The position numbers and the translations under genes are program-made. A DNA stretch of 64,000 nucleotides, taken from contig WOGZ01000011.1 of NCBI GenBank assembly GCA_009733775.1, positions 62,001 through 126,000 of the forward strand, written 5' to 3'. Of the stretch, positions 23,749 through 35,557 are shown piece after piece (position 1 is the stretch's first letter; every line of letters starts with the position of its first letter). The notes beneath the pieces are model-generated. The model ran no database searches and was not told the DNA's origin. It worked only from the letters and a program-made list of their open reading frames with translations. Source of the stretch: Alectoria sarmentosa. Lineage: Eukaryota; Ascomycota; Lecanoromycetes; Lecanorales; Parmeliaceae.

Positions 23749-24531
23749 ATGGCCACCATACCTCCCTACAACCTTAATACGAAATACCCAGTCATAATCA
23801 CAGGCCCTCCCATCTCCCACCAAGCAGAATATGATGCCGCCATCGACGCATACAATGACCACTCCGCCCTCACCGACCCCGTGCGCAAAGAATACGACGC
23901 GGTCTTCTTCCGACACAGACAAAATCAAACAAAGTATCATAAGATCATGGACAAAGCATCAGCACATCGCAAGACATATCAGGCCCACAAGCGTTATGTA
24001 ATCTCACTGTCTAACGCCCTACTCACCTCAAACGTCACCCTGCGCTCAGCTCCCAAGCCGTTTACCGATTTCCAAGCCCTAACACACGCAACCCTCCTCA
24101 ATAAAATCCGACTCGGTTCTCACACCCTCACCACCATGCTTTATCAAAACTTGCGCATTGATAAGGCACGAAACGCGTCTTGGAAGCTCGACCAGGAGCT
24201 CTTTGAGAAATGCACCGAGCTATACAAAGTGATGGATGCGGATAGCATGGAGTTGGACCGGCTGCATGCGAAGGTGCTCGAGATCGAGAAGAAAATGGGA
24301 GGGAAGTTCGGGTGTGGGATGGTAGAGGGGGCGTGCATTTCTTGTACTAGGCTGAAGGAACGAGAGGCGAGTAGGGCGGCAGCGGCGGCGGTGGTGGCGG
24401 CGGCGGAGAACCTAGCCAAGGCGATGAAGGGAGGGAGCGGGAAGGCGGGGAAAGGGTCGAAGGGGAAGCAGAGGTTGGAGGATATTGCCGAGGAAGAAGG
24501 GTTGGCGGATGACAACAACGGATGGGTGTGA
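23749..24531 (+). CDS. hypothetical protein with coiled-coil and basic tail
   Basis: A single-exon frame of 260 residues with a good start context (AACCATGGCC). Residues ~25-110 are helical and charged (YDAVFFRHRQNQTKYHKIMDKASAHRKTY). A second helical block follows at ~145-195 with two CxxC-like cysteines (GCGMVEGACISC). Next comes an Ala run, then a Gly/Lys-rich segment KGGSGKAGKGSKGK and an acidic end. There is no signal peptide or membrane segment. I do not recognise the family. The helical character and basic tail would fit a scaffold or nucleic-acid-associated protein, but that is only a guess. Wobble positions favour C and G, as in the neighbouring genes. Confidence 0.65.
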   Translation: MATIPPYNLNTKYPVIITGPPISHQAEYDAAIDAYNDHSALTDPVRKEYDAVFFRHRQNQTKYHKIMDKASAHRKTYQAHKRYVISLSNALLTSNVTLRSAPKPFTDFQALTHATLLNKIRLGSHTLTTMLYQNLRIDKARNASWKLDQELFEKCTELYKVMDADSMELDRLHAKVLEIEKKMGGKFGCGMVEGACISCTRLKEREASRAAAAAVVAAAENLAKAMKGGSGKAGKGSKGKQRLEDIAEEEGLADDNNGWV

Positions 24532-24581
24532 AGGGTGAGATATGCTTCATTTTCGCAGAAGTACGGGTAGCAAGCCTAGCG

Positions 24582-24925
24582 TTTTTGTCAGTGAGATGGA
24601 TATGTGTGTTTCTAAAGAAGACAAGAACGGGCAATATGCCCATCTTTATTGTCAGTGAGATGAAAATGTGTTTTCTTAAAGAAGACAAGATTGGGCAATA
24701 GGCCTAACATTGTTGTTAGCCAAGACGGATATATGCCATGGTCATGAAGCAGAGCACGGGCATCAAGCCTGTCAATGCTATCAGTACGTGTGAAGCTACA
24801 TGGTCACAATGAATGAGAAAACAGGCATTTAAACCCATCAATGACATGAGCAAGGATTGATGTGCACGGTGACAATGTAGAGAAGCACAGGCATTAAGCC
24901 GATCAATGCCATCAGCAGGATAGGC
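24582..24925. repeat. two diverged tandem repeat families in a convergent 3' gap
   Basis: A ~63-bp unit starting TGTCAGTGAGATG and ending near AAGACAAGA..GGGCAATA occurs twice (about 24587 and 24650). It is followed by about three copies of a ~62-bp unit containing GGCAT(T/C)(A/T)A..CC..TCAATGC(C/T)ATCAG (about 24765-24925). Both families lie between the stop codons of the coiled-coil protein gene (+) and SEC22 (-). Confidence 0.6.
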
Positions 24926-24978
24926 AAACAGCCTCAAAAGCGCACAATAAGATGGGTATTCAGCGAGCCACAAACCGA

Positions 24979-25693
24979 TCAAAAGAACCTCCACCATATA
25001 AGTACAATCATCATCACCCCCACCCCGACAAATGGTCCATACTGCTTAAGCAGCAACTCCCAATTAATCCTGACCGCAGCCCTCTTATACTTCCTACTAT
25101 CCTCCTTTAGCCTCCCCGACAACTCTCCCATCCTCTCCAAATTGTCCCCTCTATACAGCAAGTCCTCAATATTCTTCGTCATGACCTTCGTCACATCTCT
25201 CAGCTCATCATTCAGCTTATCCAGGTTCTGACTCGCGCGGCTATCTTGGTATGTCTTCTTCGTGCGCTGCATGAAAGTATCGAATTCCACAAAGGCGTAG
25301 GGACGGCAATTAGGTGAGAGGTATTGAGACGAAGAGTAGGTGGTTGTGAATTCGGTGGCTAGGTCGGAGAGGTAGGTGAAGGCGAGCTTGCGGGGGTAGG
25401 AATGGTCGCAAATGGTGAGGAAGCAGAGTTGGTCTTGTATCATGTAGCTACAGTGCACCCAAAGAGATCAGTAATAGCTTCTCGGCAATGGGTAGAGGGG
25501 CCAGGCGAACGTACTGGAGTGTGTATTTGCCAGCTTCTATACTCGCCTGAGGCTCCGAGTTTCGGTTCAGTCTCCGTATAATCATCTTTGCATTAGCTTT
25601 GGGTTCCGCGAGCTCGGCTTCTGCTTGCTCGTCGTCGACAGTGGCTGCCAGCAGGAGGCCATCAATCCTGGCTATCTGTGTTGATTTGACCAT
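24979..25693 (-). CDS. SEC22: SEC22 vesicle-trafficking R-SNARE
   Basis: Complement of 25515-25693 and 24979-25447, giving 215 residues. The join yields AGKYTL|HYMIQDQLCFL, and the intron has GTACGT..TAG ends. Residues 1-~118 form the longin domain (MVKSTQIARIDGLLLAATVDD, SYPRKLAF, YAFVEFDTFMQRTKKTYQD). The SNARE helix follows (~125-185: LNDELRDVTKVMTKNIEDLLYRG) with the central Arg characteristic of R-SNAREs. A C-terminal membrane anchor ends in WWRFF, which is nearly invariant in Sec22. The protein acts in ER-Golgi transport in both directions. Confidence 0.95.
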
Positions 25694-26082
25694 CTTGTTC
25701 CGTTCCGAGTGCTCCCTTTGGGAGTCTACCGCTCCTTCTAGCTCTTATAGCTATGGAGCTTTCTCGGACATTTGTAGTAGAAACGAGTGCTCTAATAAAG
25801 ATGAATCTTAATTTCACAAGCTAAAAACACCTGGTATCAAGGTGAGGTTAGTGATTGTTACTTAAGCCTTGCTGTGACTGAAGCTTCCGCTTGGAGTGCG
25901 GCTGCCGGGGGCGCTTGAAAGTTAGCCGCGACAGGAACAGCATGTTCAATAAGTACTTGAACACTTCAAGCTTCAAACTAAACACTTCATGGACCTGTGC
26001 TTTCAATGTGAGATGCTTTGCTTGAGCACTCATCCAAGTCAACCTACCTCACACACATTTCATACCCTTCATACATGTCAAG
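25694..26082. promoter_or_regulatory. divergent promoter between SEC22 and the ASXH gene
   Basis: A 389-bp gap between divergent starts. The sequence just before the 26083 start is pyrimidine/AC rich (CCTCACACACATTTCATACC), a common look for fungal core promoters. No repeat or other element is visible. Confidence 0.45.
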
Positions 26083-29075
26083 ATGACACCTCAAAAACGC
26101 AAGGCAGTCACTGCATTGCCAGCAGAGGCCTCAGACGAATCACCTTACAAGCGGGCAAAGTCTGAGAGTACTGATCACACAACTAACAAGCAGAACGGGA
26201 CTGGTTCTGCTTCCGACGGGTCTCCAGACGATCAGGTCGAGCATTCTGTCACTCCCGCCAAACCTTCGAGTCATTTACAAGCAGCTCGTGGTACTAACAA
26301 CGAAGATGCCCCCCTAAGGGGGCTACCGCAGTCATGGGATCAAGCAGATACTGCAGACCAGATATTAGTAAATATGAAGGAGACAAACAATTCGTGGGCT
26401 AGGATCGAGCAAGGTTGGGAGCGAGTGACGGGCGCAAAGCCTGCGGAAGGCATGCTGCCCGATCGATATAGACGGCTCAAAGACATCATGGCGCACTCAA
26501 AAGCTGTGGGTGCGCTCGGAGGAAAGATAGAATCCAAAGCTGTCGAAGAGCCATGGGAGACTTCTAATGATATCTCCACGCTTCCAACAACTAAAGTCGG
26601 ACCTTCGAGCCCCGCAATCGGCGGACCCTCAAACACTTCAGGCGATACCCCCAAGTGTTCCAAGCCTGCGGTCTATCCTTCAGACTCTGCAAACGCAGCA
26701 CCTACCACTGAGGCTGCCCCCGAACAAGACATTCCACAGTCATGGGAACAAGCAAATGCTGGGGACCAGCTGATAGTGCGGATGAAAACTAGTAGACCAA
26801 GTTGGGCAAAAATCGAGGAAGCTTGGCAAAATTTGACAGGCGAAAAGCCCGCGGAAGGTGCAATTAGAGATCGATATATGGCCATTAAAGACCTGGTCAT
26901 TCGACCAGAAACCACTCGCGCATACAAGCGCACGCACCCTGCCAAAGCCAGTAATATTGACGAAGCCTCTGACCATGTTATCTCTCAGCGCGCAAAGCCC
27001 ACTCTCAGAACGCCGAGGAAGCGGAAAGCGAAAGCAGAACCCTCGGAGGAATCCTTAGATGAATCCTCGGATGAGTCCCCCGATGAATCCTCAGATGAAG
27101 TTTCGAGACCTACCATAACAACGGCACGTCGAAAGCCTCGCGGTGCAGTTCAACGGCAGATGAGAGTCAGCGCCTTCGATGGACTATCAATTGAACCTAT
27201 ATCCGAACGTACCAAAATCATGGCGAAAGAGCCTAGCAATAGCAGGGCGGAGGCAGGATCGTCTAATGAATCTGATGAGGATTCGAAGCACCCAATAACC
27301 CTGGCCAAGTCTGCAAAACGTCCACGTGTAAAACCAGCCGTTGCCGCGGATTCAGGAGCTCAGAACATAGCCGAGACTGCCGATGAGATGGTGGTAGAGA
27401 TGAAAGAGAGAGGATGCTCGTGGGTCGAGATTAGCCAAGCATGGACAGAGCGAACGGGGCGGGTGAACGCTCCAGATACATTGCGAAAACGTTATGGTCG
27501 CATAAAGCTCGGTTCTGCTGCAAATATAAAGTCCACAACCCAGGCTTCGGGCAAACGAAAGGCGAAAGCCACCTCTCCAGAGGAAGCATCCCATGATTCG
27601 TCTGCGAAACGTAGCAAGTCGGCAGCTGAGACTCCTAGCAAACGCAACATGGATCGTGGAAAGCGCAAGAATTCAGTCAAATACACAGATTCAACGACAG
27701 ATGAGGATGAGCTTTTTGCTGCACCTGTCGAGCCTGTAGTCACTGCCTCCGCCAAGCGCAATGCTGGTCGTACTACGAAGGTGAATAGAAGCGATCCAGA
27801 ATGGCTAGTGACCAACGAAAAGTCACCTCTTGCCTGCGAAGACCTTCACGCAGAATTCTCCAACCCCAAGACATACGAGAATTTCACCAAATCAGACTGG
27901 GAGGACCTCCGCGAAGCCCTTCCTCCTAGTGTCCCCATCAATCCTGATGGCTATTCCATCCCCATGACATTTTTCAAGTACGACTCCGACTTTCGCCGCG
28001 GCATTCGTGAATTCCAGGAGGACCTCGCATCTGGGCGTTTGGATCCAAAATGGCAATCTGATGCAGCTCAGGCAATGGAGGAAAGGGCTCGAGGGGAATT
28101 TGATGCGTACAAGGAGGACCAATTTGAGGCATTCTGGGGCCAGAAGCAGAAGCTGAGCCACGATGCTGTTGCTGGGGAAAGCATGAAGATCAAGTTGGAC
28201 TTCCTGATACAAAACAAGGTCTTCAAGGTTGGAGACTACTTCAGCTACTCTAGGGTGTTTGGTCGTGGGAAGAATGGGGTGCTCGTAGAGAAGGATTGCA
28301 AGGTGAGCGAGGTCCATGACCTTTGTCCGGAGTCACTGCTAATACTTTGAAGATTGTCAGGGTCGACGGCAAAGCCTTGACGTTTGCTATTCCTCCTGGG
28401 CAACGAAAGTACTCTCGCCGTATGTTTGAATCAGAAGCTTCGGGAGACAACGAACTCGAAGCAAAAGTAACAATGGTAGATGGCGATCAACTGCCTCCTA
28501 CAGGTGAAGACAGCATGCCAGGCGCTGCTCAGGGTGTTACCGGCACCGAGACCAATGGTGGCGAAGAATCAAAAGCCAGTGAAAACAGCTTTGGGGCTTC
28601 GATCGTCAAGGAGACGGTTGAGAATGGCAACCTACCAGACATCAAAGCCCAAAGAGCTGAATTCACATCAGAGAACAAGACAGACGAGGACAATGTGGCA
28701 GAAGCTACCAATTCGGAAGGTACCGCTGTTAATGTAAATACCAAACCAGAACAAAATGGGATCCACGAAGCCACGACACCAGAAGGAAACCTCGCAAACG
28801 GATTAGCAGCCCAAACCAATGGCGGTCAGTCCTCGAAAGCCAGCGCCCAAGAAGAAGACGTCTTCCACAGCGTTTCGATTCTCACCCAGCTCGAGAACAA
28901 GATCGTCGACATCGACGGTCATTTCAACTCGAAAGACATTCCAACGCAGAATGCTTGGAGATCTTTCCGTGGCCTTCGCAACAATCAGGATCTAGGGACT
29001 CTATTCGAGATGAGGGAGGAATTCTACGTTTACAAGCATCCGCAGATTGTCAAGGAGGCGAAGAGAAAGAGGTAG
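26083..29075 (+). CDS. ASXH (Asx/DEUBAD) domain chromatin protein with three Myb/SANT-like repeats
   Basis: Two exons (26083-28302 and 28353-29075) give 980 residues; the join reads VEKDCK|IVRVDG. Three similar ~55-residue units lie at about 83-140, 219-275 and 427-477. Their shared pattern is D..(L/V)V.MK....SW..I...W...TG..PA......RY..(I/L)K, which resembles Myb/SANT-like DNA-binding helices. Between them are long acidic and basic disordered tracts, including a run of DES(S/P/L) units near 320-340. From about residue 582 comes the block DLHAEFSNPKTYENF...WEDLREALP...FFKYDSDFRRGIREFQEDL, which matches the ASX DEUBAD/ASXH domain as I recall it. In animals that domain activates the BAP1/Calypso H2A deubiquitinase. 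The last 240 residues are mostly disordered. Likely nuclear. Confidence 0.78.
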
Positions 29076-29313
29076 TGGAGGCTGTGGGTTTGAAGTGAGG
29101 AGGATGAGCGTGAATCTTAAAGACATTGCCAGGCGTTTTAAAGATACCCCCATATACCATGCGAGCATGACAGTTTTCGATGGATTCTCGGTAGGAAGCA
29201 TGAAGAGCCAAATGCTACAATAAAGCTAGCTAGAAAGATCAAAATCAGAACCTTGACCAAAATCCAACCATCTCCTACATCTACACCTCCACTTCCCTAC
29301 CCCTCCCACCCCC
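29076..29313. other. short convergent 3' gap
   Basis: Holds the 3' ends of the ASXH gene (+) and the secreted-protein gene (-). Pyrimidine-rich near 29282-29320; nothing else seen. Confidence 0.4.
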
Positions 29314-30172
29314 TCAATCCAAAGTCACATTCTCCATTCCCATCCCCATCCCCACCCCCAACACCAACCCATCCGGCCTATCCGGCGTGACCTTCCCAAT
29401 CCCCACGGTGCCAAACTGATCATCCCGGACCTCAAACATGGCCACCTGGAACCGGTCCGCTCTGTACAGGTACAGCCACAAGCCCTGCAGCACATTCATG
29501 ACGATGCCATAGGTGAGGTGATGGTAGCCGATGGGCCAGGTGGCGACGCCGAAGAAGCAGCCGGGGTAGCGGACGCTGGATTCGTAGGGGTCGTCGGGGT
29601 GGGCCTGTTTGTTTGTTTGATTGGTTTGGTCAGCTTGGATTTTACTTTTTTTTTTCTCTTTCTTTCTGGAGTGATTCTGTCTCGCTCGATATACTTGATG
29701 GGAATGTGGAGTAGTAGGGGGGGGAGGGGGTTTGTTTACGTACGAGGGGTGCATCCTCGGCATCATGGCTATTGATGTACGCGGACAAGGACTGCTGGGT
29801 GCGGAGGATGGTGCGGCCGAGGTCGGTTTTCTTGATGAGGCCGTCTTGGACGGCGATGCGGAGGATCGTGTGGGTGCCTGGGACGCGGAACGAGACGACG
29901 CCGCCTGGGTTTGGTGTGTTGAGGAAGGTGGCGAGGGAGGAGAGGGTGCTGTGGAGGAAGAGGAAAAGGGAGGGGTCAGTGGTAGGAGGTAAGCTATGGG
30001 ATGGTGAGGGAAGGGTTAATGCGTACTCTTCGCCAGAGAGAGAGGGATTGGTGCTGAGATTCGATACAGTAATAGTGTTCAAGGGAAGAGAGGTTGGATC
30101 GACAGCTGCAGGAGCTGCTTGGGAAAGGAAGGCATGCAGGGAGAGGAACAGAAAGCAGGCGAACGGTAGCAT
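29314..30172 (-). CDS. secreted protein of unknown function
   Basis: Complement of 30027-30172, 29744-29948 and 29604 down to 29314, giving 213 residues. Introns have GTACGC..CAG and GTACGT..CAG ends and keep the frame (GA|C and phase 0). The signal peptide is MLPFACFLFLSLHAFLSQAAP. The mature protein carries NLST and NVT glycosylation sites and a conserved-looking core PGGVVSFRVPGTHTILRIA. The later segment YGIVMNVLQGLWLYLYRADRFQVAMFEVRD looks beta-rich and aromatic. No catalytic motif is visible. I recall similar uncharacterised secreted proteins in ascomycetes but cannot name a family. The second intron (139 nt) is pyrimidine/A rich. Confidence 0.72.
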
Positions 30173-32518
30173 GTTGATCGATTCTCATGCGTGAGAGATA
30201 CGATCAAGATATAGACGGTAATTGAGAAGATCCTTGAAATGATCGCGCATTACATTTTGAAGCGATAAATCCCCTCAGAGAAACAAGTGTGGGGAAACAG
30301 AAGGCGACTCGCGACACGCGGAAAATGCTGCACGAGACAAGCGATCCAGAAAGAGCAGGATACTGAACACCGAGACTGAGAATTTGCATGTGAGACAGAT
30401 GTGGGAGATGCGGTTCACAACAAAAGTCGCACAAGAATTCGGTTTGCAAATCCAGGCGAAATGTTCAATTCAACCACCAAGGCGATTGTTAGCGCCCTGT
30501 TCCCTCCCAGCGGTCATAAATACCTACCGTCATCTCGTCGTCCTCGAGTTTGAAAGTCTACGATGTCACGGCAAAAGCCCCACTCGTGGTCTCTCGACCA
30601 CTCATTGTTCGTTTGTAAAGAGAAAAGAGACACTGTCGATAAATCGGTCCAGGCCGGATTGTCTCTGGTTTGTTCTGGTTGTGTCAATACCACTCCCCAA
30701 TCCGGATCAACATATGGAGCCACAGATTCGTCTGATAGAGGAGGGGCTGCGAAAGCAAGAGGTGCTTCTTCTGTAGACCGAGAGAGCTGCCGAACCGTTG
30801 CTATCTACCTTGGGCTCTGGGGACAAGCCGGGCGAACAAGCCGAAGTTCTTATAGAGTAGAAAACTGGAAGATACGGCTTGTCTCGGGGACGTAACCCCT
30901 CAGGCACCATCTCTAGCGCAGATACGTGCAGCCAGTGTGTGATTCTTTCGGTTTTGGAAAAACTTGGAGCTGTTCTCGGCATCGTGTAGCTCAGATTCCC
31001 GCCTGTAGAAATTTTCCAATCTGCGGTTGAAGGCCAGGCGTTTCTTGGCCTGTAAGACTGAAGAGCCGATAACTTCTCATGGCTCCTTGCATGGGAAGCG
31101 ATTCGATTGCGTCTCCGAGAAACGAATTCGGACAACTGATTGCGGAGACTGTGGATACCGCCGATCTACGAAGACTCACCTGTACTAGTACCAGAGTAAT
31201 TCCTAAGTCAGAGTAGGTCATGTTGCAAGAGGCAAGAGATGCCGTTTGTAGACAAGGTGGCCTAGTTGCAGCGGTTGGATTCATGGAGTTTGCTGCCCAA
31301 ATCCTTGCTACTATAGTCTTCTTTATGACAAGTGTACATTAGTAGTGCACGAGATGAGGAATGAAGCTCTGCAGGCTGTTGTTGCCGTCGTGGTCAAGAC
31401 GGCGGTCAGTGTGATCAAAGATAAGCATCGAGTAGCATCGAGTAGCGGCGAGAAAGAGAGTTGCCGTGTTACACTTGGTGCCGATGCTGAAAAGGCTTGA
31501 GGTGTGTTCAATAGAGCTAAGTCGAATCTTGTGCTTGCATGATGAAGTCGCATCTCCCTGAGGCTGGCTGAGAGTGGGGTCCTTGGTGATGATGGTCTGT
31601 GGCTTTCATGCAAGCAACACCAAAAGTAAAATCTTTGTATTCAGATATTCAAGCAGCCTTCGACAGCACATCTACAACTCTAGAATTTTCAGAAAGAAGA
31701 AAGAAGAAAGAAGAAAGATGAAAGAAAAATATATACAATCCTGCAGTTTCTTTCCTCCAAGCATTATGTTGCAATTGGAAATTCCAGCATGAATTATGTA
31801 GAGTACGGCAGTCTCTGATTCTTCCTCCCCGTAGTCCCCCGCATGTGGCGCCTGCATCTAGCATTTAGCGCCGAGCTAGTACCTGCATTCTGAAGACCTG
31901 TCACCCATGTAAATTTACCAACCAATGCTATCTCTATCTACTCTTCTCTGCCCTCGTCTCCAACAAAAAGTAATTGACCTGGCTTCGTCCGTCTGCTTGA
32001 ATCTGGGTAAGCCATCTCGGCATCCTCAAGCTGAAGCATGCATGGGAATAATGCACGGTAGACCTAGATCGAGAAGGCATGATAATTGGGGCTTTATGCA
32101 CGCCCACTGTACATGGCTCAGCTGAAGGAATCAACCATCAGTCTGTTCTGGTCTTGTTTGATCTTCTCCACCTCTTTCTCTGCTGCTCATTCGTGGGGCA
32201 TGAAGTAGGCCTCAAGTCTCGCAGACGGTCTGAACGCAGCAATGACGGTCTCTGACCATTCTTTCTTCATTGCCTTTTATCAGCTAGCAAGTGGCTGGCT
32301 GATGTCCCAAATATGCTCATGAACAGGCTCGGCTAGCTCGCTCATCGCCGATGATGGGGGTCCGCCTCGAGTCTGGCCAAGGTATAAAGCCTCAATCTCT
32401 GCTTCTTCTTACGGTCAGAAAGATACTGTTCTCTCCTAAGATATCCTTTGTACCAGGCTAGTACTGAAACCAAGTGCCACTTTGTTGTTCGCTCCAAATC
32501 ACCGTTCCCAACATCAAT
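30173..32518. other. 2.3 kb intergenic stretch, no gene supported
   Basis: Overlapping small frames on both strands without domains. A (GAAA/GAA)n run lies near 31694-31722. The end of the interval is the promoter of the tyrosinase gene. Confidence 0.45.
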
Positions 32519-34929
32519 ATGCCCGGGAAGCCTCACGTTACCCGCGGAATCCCCATAAGCGGCGGGACAGATGGTGAGTTGGGAATCCTCCGTATCTGTA
32601 TTCATCAATGTCTGATTATTACACAGGCCCGGTTCCAATCCGTAGGGAGATGCGTGACTTAGAAAAGAACTACCCAGACCAGTGGAATTTGTATCTTCTG
32701 GCGCTCTCAGAGTTCCAAGCTATCGATGAGAACGAACAGCTGTCGTACTACCAGATTGCTGGTGAGTGAGTGTCGTCCTTCACCGGACTGAAAGACAATA
32801 TCGTCGACGAAGTTTGCTAACATTGAGTCCAACAGGTATCCATGGCCGGCCATACACCTCTTGGGATGGTGGCAAAGGTGTGCAAAAGACTGGCTATTGC
32901 ACTCATACCTCGATCTTATTTCCTACTTGGCATCGCCCGTATCTCTCTCTATTTGAAGTGAGTCTTGGTCTACTACTGGGTCCTTATGGAGAACATGCTA
33001 CATCACCCCTTGAAATATGACAGTTTTGTACGAACTCACGTGGATGACTAATGTTCCTCTAGGAAGTATTACATACTTTTGTCAAAAGTCAGGCCGACGG
33101 TTTCCTCGAAAAGGACGGCGAAACTCGCTATCAGAAAGCTGCTCAAGATTTCCGTATGCCCTACTGGGACTGGACCCTTGAACCCTTGAACGGAGAAAAT
33201 TACCTACCTGCTTCCCTCGGAAACAAGGATATCAACGTCATCAAACCAGGCTCACAGGGGAAGCCTGGGCCAATGAAGAACCCGCTCTACGAGTACAACT
33301 TCAAGACACTTCAGCCCTGGGATGGTGATAGCGATCCACTTGTAAGGTTCACCAGGCTTCGAACCTTCCCTCGGCTGCTCGTACAGGTCTAACGTTGAAC
33401 ATGTCTAGGTCCGTAAATGGAACTCGACCGTCCGATGGCCAAAGCCTGGAACCTCGGTTTCCCAGAATGATTTGCTCGAAGGTGCTATCAGAAACGAGGT
33501 TGCCAATCTTCGGGAGAAGACGTTTCTTCTCGTAGCATCATATGAAAAGTATGGACCATTCAGCAACCAAAAATGGAACCTTGACACCGCCGCAATATAC
33601 AATAGTTTGGAAGACGTGCACAACACTATGCATACCAGACTCGGTGGAGAGGTCACAGACGGCAACGGTCACATGAGCAGGATCCCTTATTCCGCCTTTG
33701 ACCCTGTGTTTTGGCTACACCATACGTAAGCATGCCTAGGTTTTCGACATGGCCGGTCTATCTTTCTTGCTGTTGCCCATTTTTGGAGACGTTCAAATAT
33801 CTTCAACCGAAGACTCTGGAAACCATCATAGCTAACTCTTGTGCCCATCCACAGCAACATTGACCGCCTCTTTGCAATTTGGCAAGCTCTACATCCAGAT
33901 GATAGTAAGCATGTAGAAAGGTATGTGACTACTCAGACAAACAGAGGTGGAACTTTCATCACGAAGCCCAATGGCGAGGAAACTATCAAGACTCCCCTTG
34001 CACCATTCGGAGCGAGTGCGGAGAATTATTGGACTTCTGAGGAAGTTAAGCAAACCTCAAGCTTTGGCTACGTCTATCCAGAGACCCAGAAATGGAACTT
34101 CAGAACAGACAAGGAGTATCGAGCAGCGATCGTCAAAGCGTTGAGAGCCCTCAACCCTTCCATCTCCTTGGCGCTTATCCTTGCCGGTGATGCTCAGAGT
34201 CAGAAGACTGCGGTGAGCAAGATCGAGAAGGCGTCGACCTTCTGGCAGGACTATACGAAGAAGCATGGCATCCCGGCATACAGAGGTAATTGCTACACAG
34301 AAAAAGACCCTCCCTCAGAGCAACTAGACTGATACCCAACCTCGCCAGACATCAACGCCTTAGCCCCCAATAAGAAATACCTGGAGTGGATCACAAACAT
34401 CAAAGCCCAAAAGCACGCAGTTGGTGGAGCCTTCAACGTGCACATCTTCCTAGGCGACTTCACGAGCTCCAATTCCGACCGCTGGCCCTTCGACGCCAAT
34501 CACGTCGGCACATTTACCGTCCTAGGCGATTCCGACGAGACCGGGTGCGAGAAATGTCAGACAGATCAAGCCGCCAATTTGCAGGTCACAGGTCAAGTTC
34601 CACTTACGATAGCACTGCTCGAGCGATTCCTGGCAGGCATCATCCCCAGCTTGAGTGAAGACGCTATCGTGCCCTATCTGAAGGAGAAATTGCATTGGCG
34701 GGTAACTTTGGGCGATGGTTCGGAAAGGCCGCGCGGGGACGTGGATGATCTGACGGTTTCGGTCATCAGCAATGAAGTCACCGTTCCTGCTGCCGTGGAG
34801 GAGCTGCCAAATTATGCGGCTGGGGTGGAGATTTATCCGGCTGTCACCACCAAGGAATCTGGGGTGGGCGGGAGAGGGGGTGGGACTGGTCTTACGCAGA
34901 GTGGGCTTGAGCAGGGTGGCAATGTATGA
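32519..34929 (+). CDS. tyrosinase (type 3 copper monophenol/catechol oxidase)
   Basis: Seven exons: 32519-32573, 32627-32761, 32836-32957, 33063-33341, 33409-33725, 33855-34285 and 34349-34929. All junctions have GT..AG ends and keep frame; the protein is 639 residues. CuA ligands: His66 in IHGRPY, then His87 and His96 in YCTHTSILFPTWHRPY. Cys85 is placed for the Cys-His thioether bond seen in fungal tyrosinases. CuB: His268 and His272 in HNTMH, and the HH pair 301-302 in FDPVFWLHHTNIDR. A YxY motif (375-377, FGYVYPE) ends the core. The C-terminal domain with C513-E-K-C516 would cover the active site of the latent enzyme. No signal peptide, so it is likely cytosolic as made. It oxidises phenols to quinones for melanin-type pigments. 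An upstream in-frame Met at 32474 is possible. Confidence 0.95.
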
Positions 34930-35557
34930 TCGAGTGATTCATAGGAAATAATGTCTCCGGCGACTTGTTCCAGTTGACTTGGGCTACTATGAGCCTATGA
35001 AATCCCCTCGGTCGAAGATATGAATGGAATTGGATCTAGAACCGAGGAAGCTTCCATGGAAGAAATATCGGCTAAGCGTACGGAGGTAGGCACCAAAAGT
35101 CCTTGACGCCCAGACTCCTACGCCAAAGTCTCGGATAGCGCCCCGCCTGCCTGAACAATAAGCTTAGATATTTGGTTCGGAGTTGCGAAAAAGTTCCACT
35201 ACAGGAACACTTTACAAATTAAGAGAACCCTAATTTCAATCTAGCCGCTTCACTACTCCCGTCGCTGTGGGCCTGCCTTCCGCAGATAGAGTTAGGGTTA
35301 TCACCTTGTGGGCGGGTACTTCAGACACTTCGGATATCGCCCGGGAGGTGCGCTATCCGGGTACTTCTGGGGCGGTGTGTGAATTACCAGCCCATAAGGT
35401 GATAAGTAGCTCGGTCCAGGACTTAAGATGATAAGTCCGTACTCAACTTTAACCCTTGCCTCGACACACAAAGACAACATCTTTTTCTCATCATTACATG
35501 CCTCCACCGTCTTGACTCGACGCTCCACATGTCAGTCTTGACAACGAGTTTCCAACC
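34930..35557. other. tyrosinase-MED6 gap with a small palindromic element
   Basis: No gene seen. Contains the 108-bp inverted-repeat element at 35298-35405 described separately, and the MED6 promoter. Confidence 0.5.
35298..35405. repeat. 108-bp inverted-repeat element (MITE-like)
   Basis: The ends are 16-bp inverted repeats: TTATCACCTTGTGGGC at 35298-35313 and, reading the other strand, TTATCACCTTATGGGC at 35390-35405 (15 of 16 match). Inside, CGGGTACTTC occurs twice. No clear target-site duplication is visible. It ends 152 bp before the MED6 start codon. Confidence 0.6.

Noticed and set aside
35190..35300. CCCTAA and TTAGGG near each other as telomere-like sequence
   Set aside because: Each occurs as a single unit, not a tandem array.
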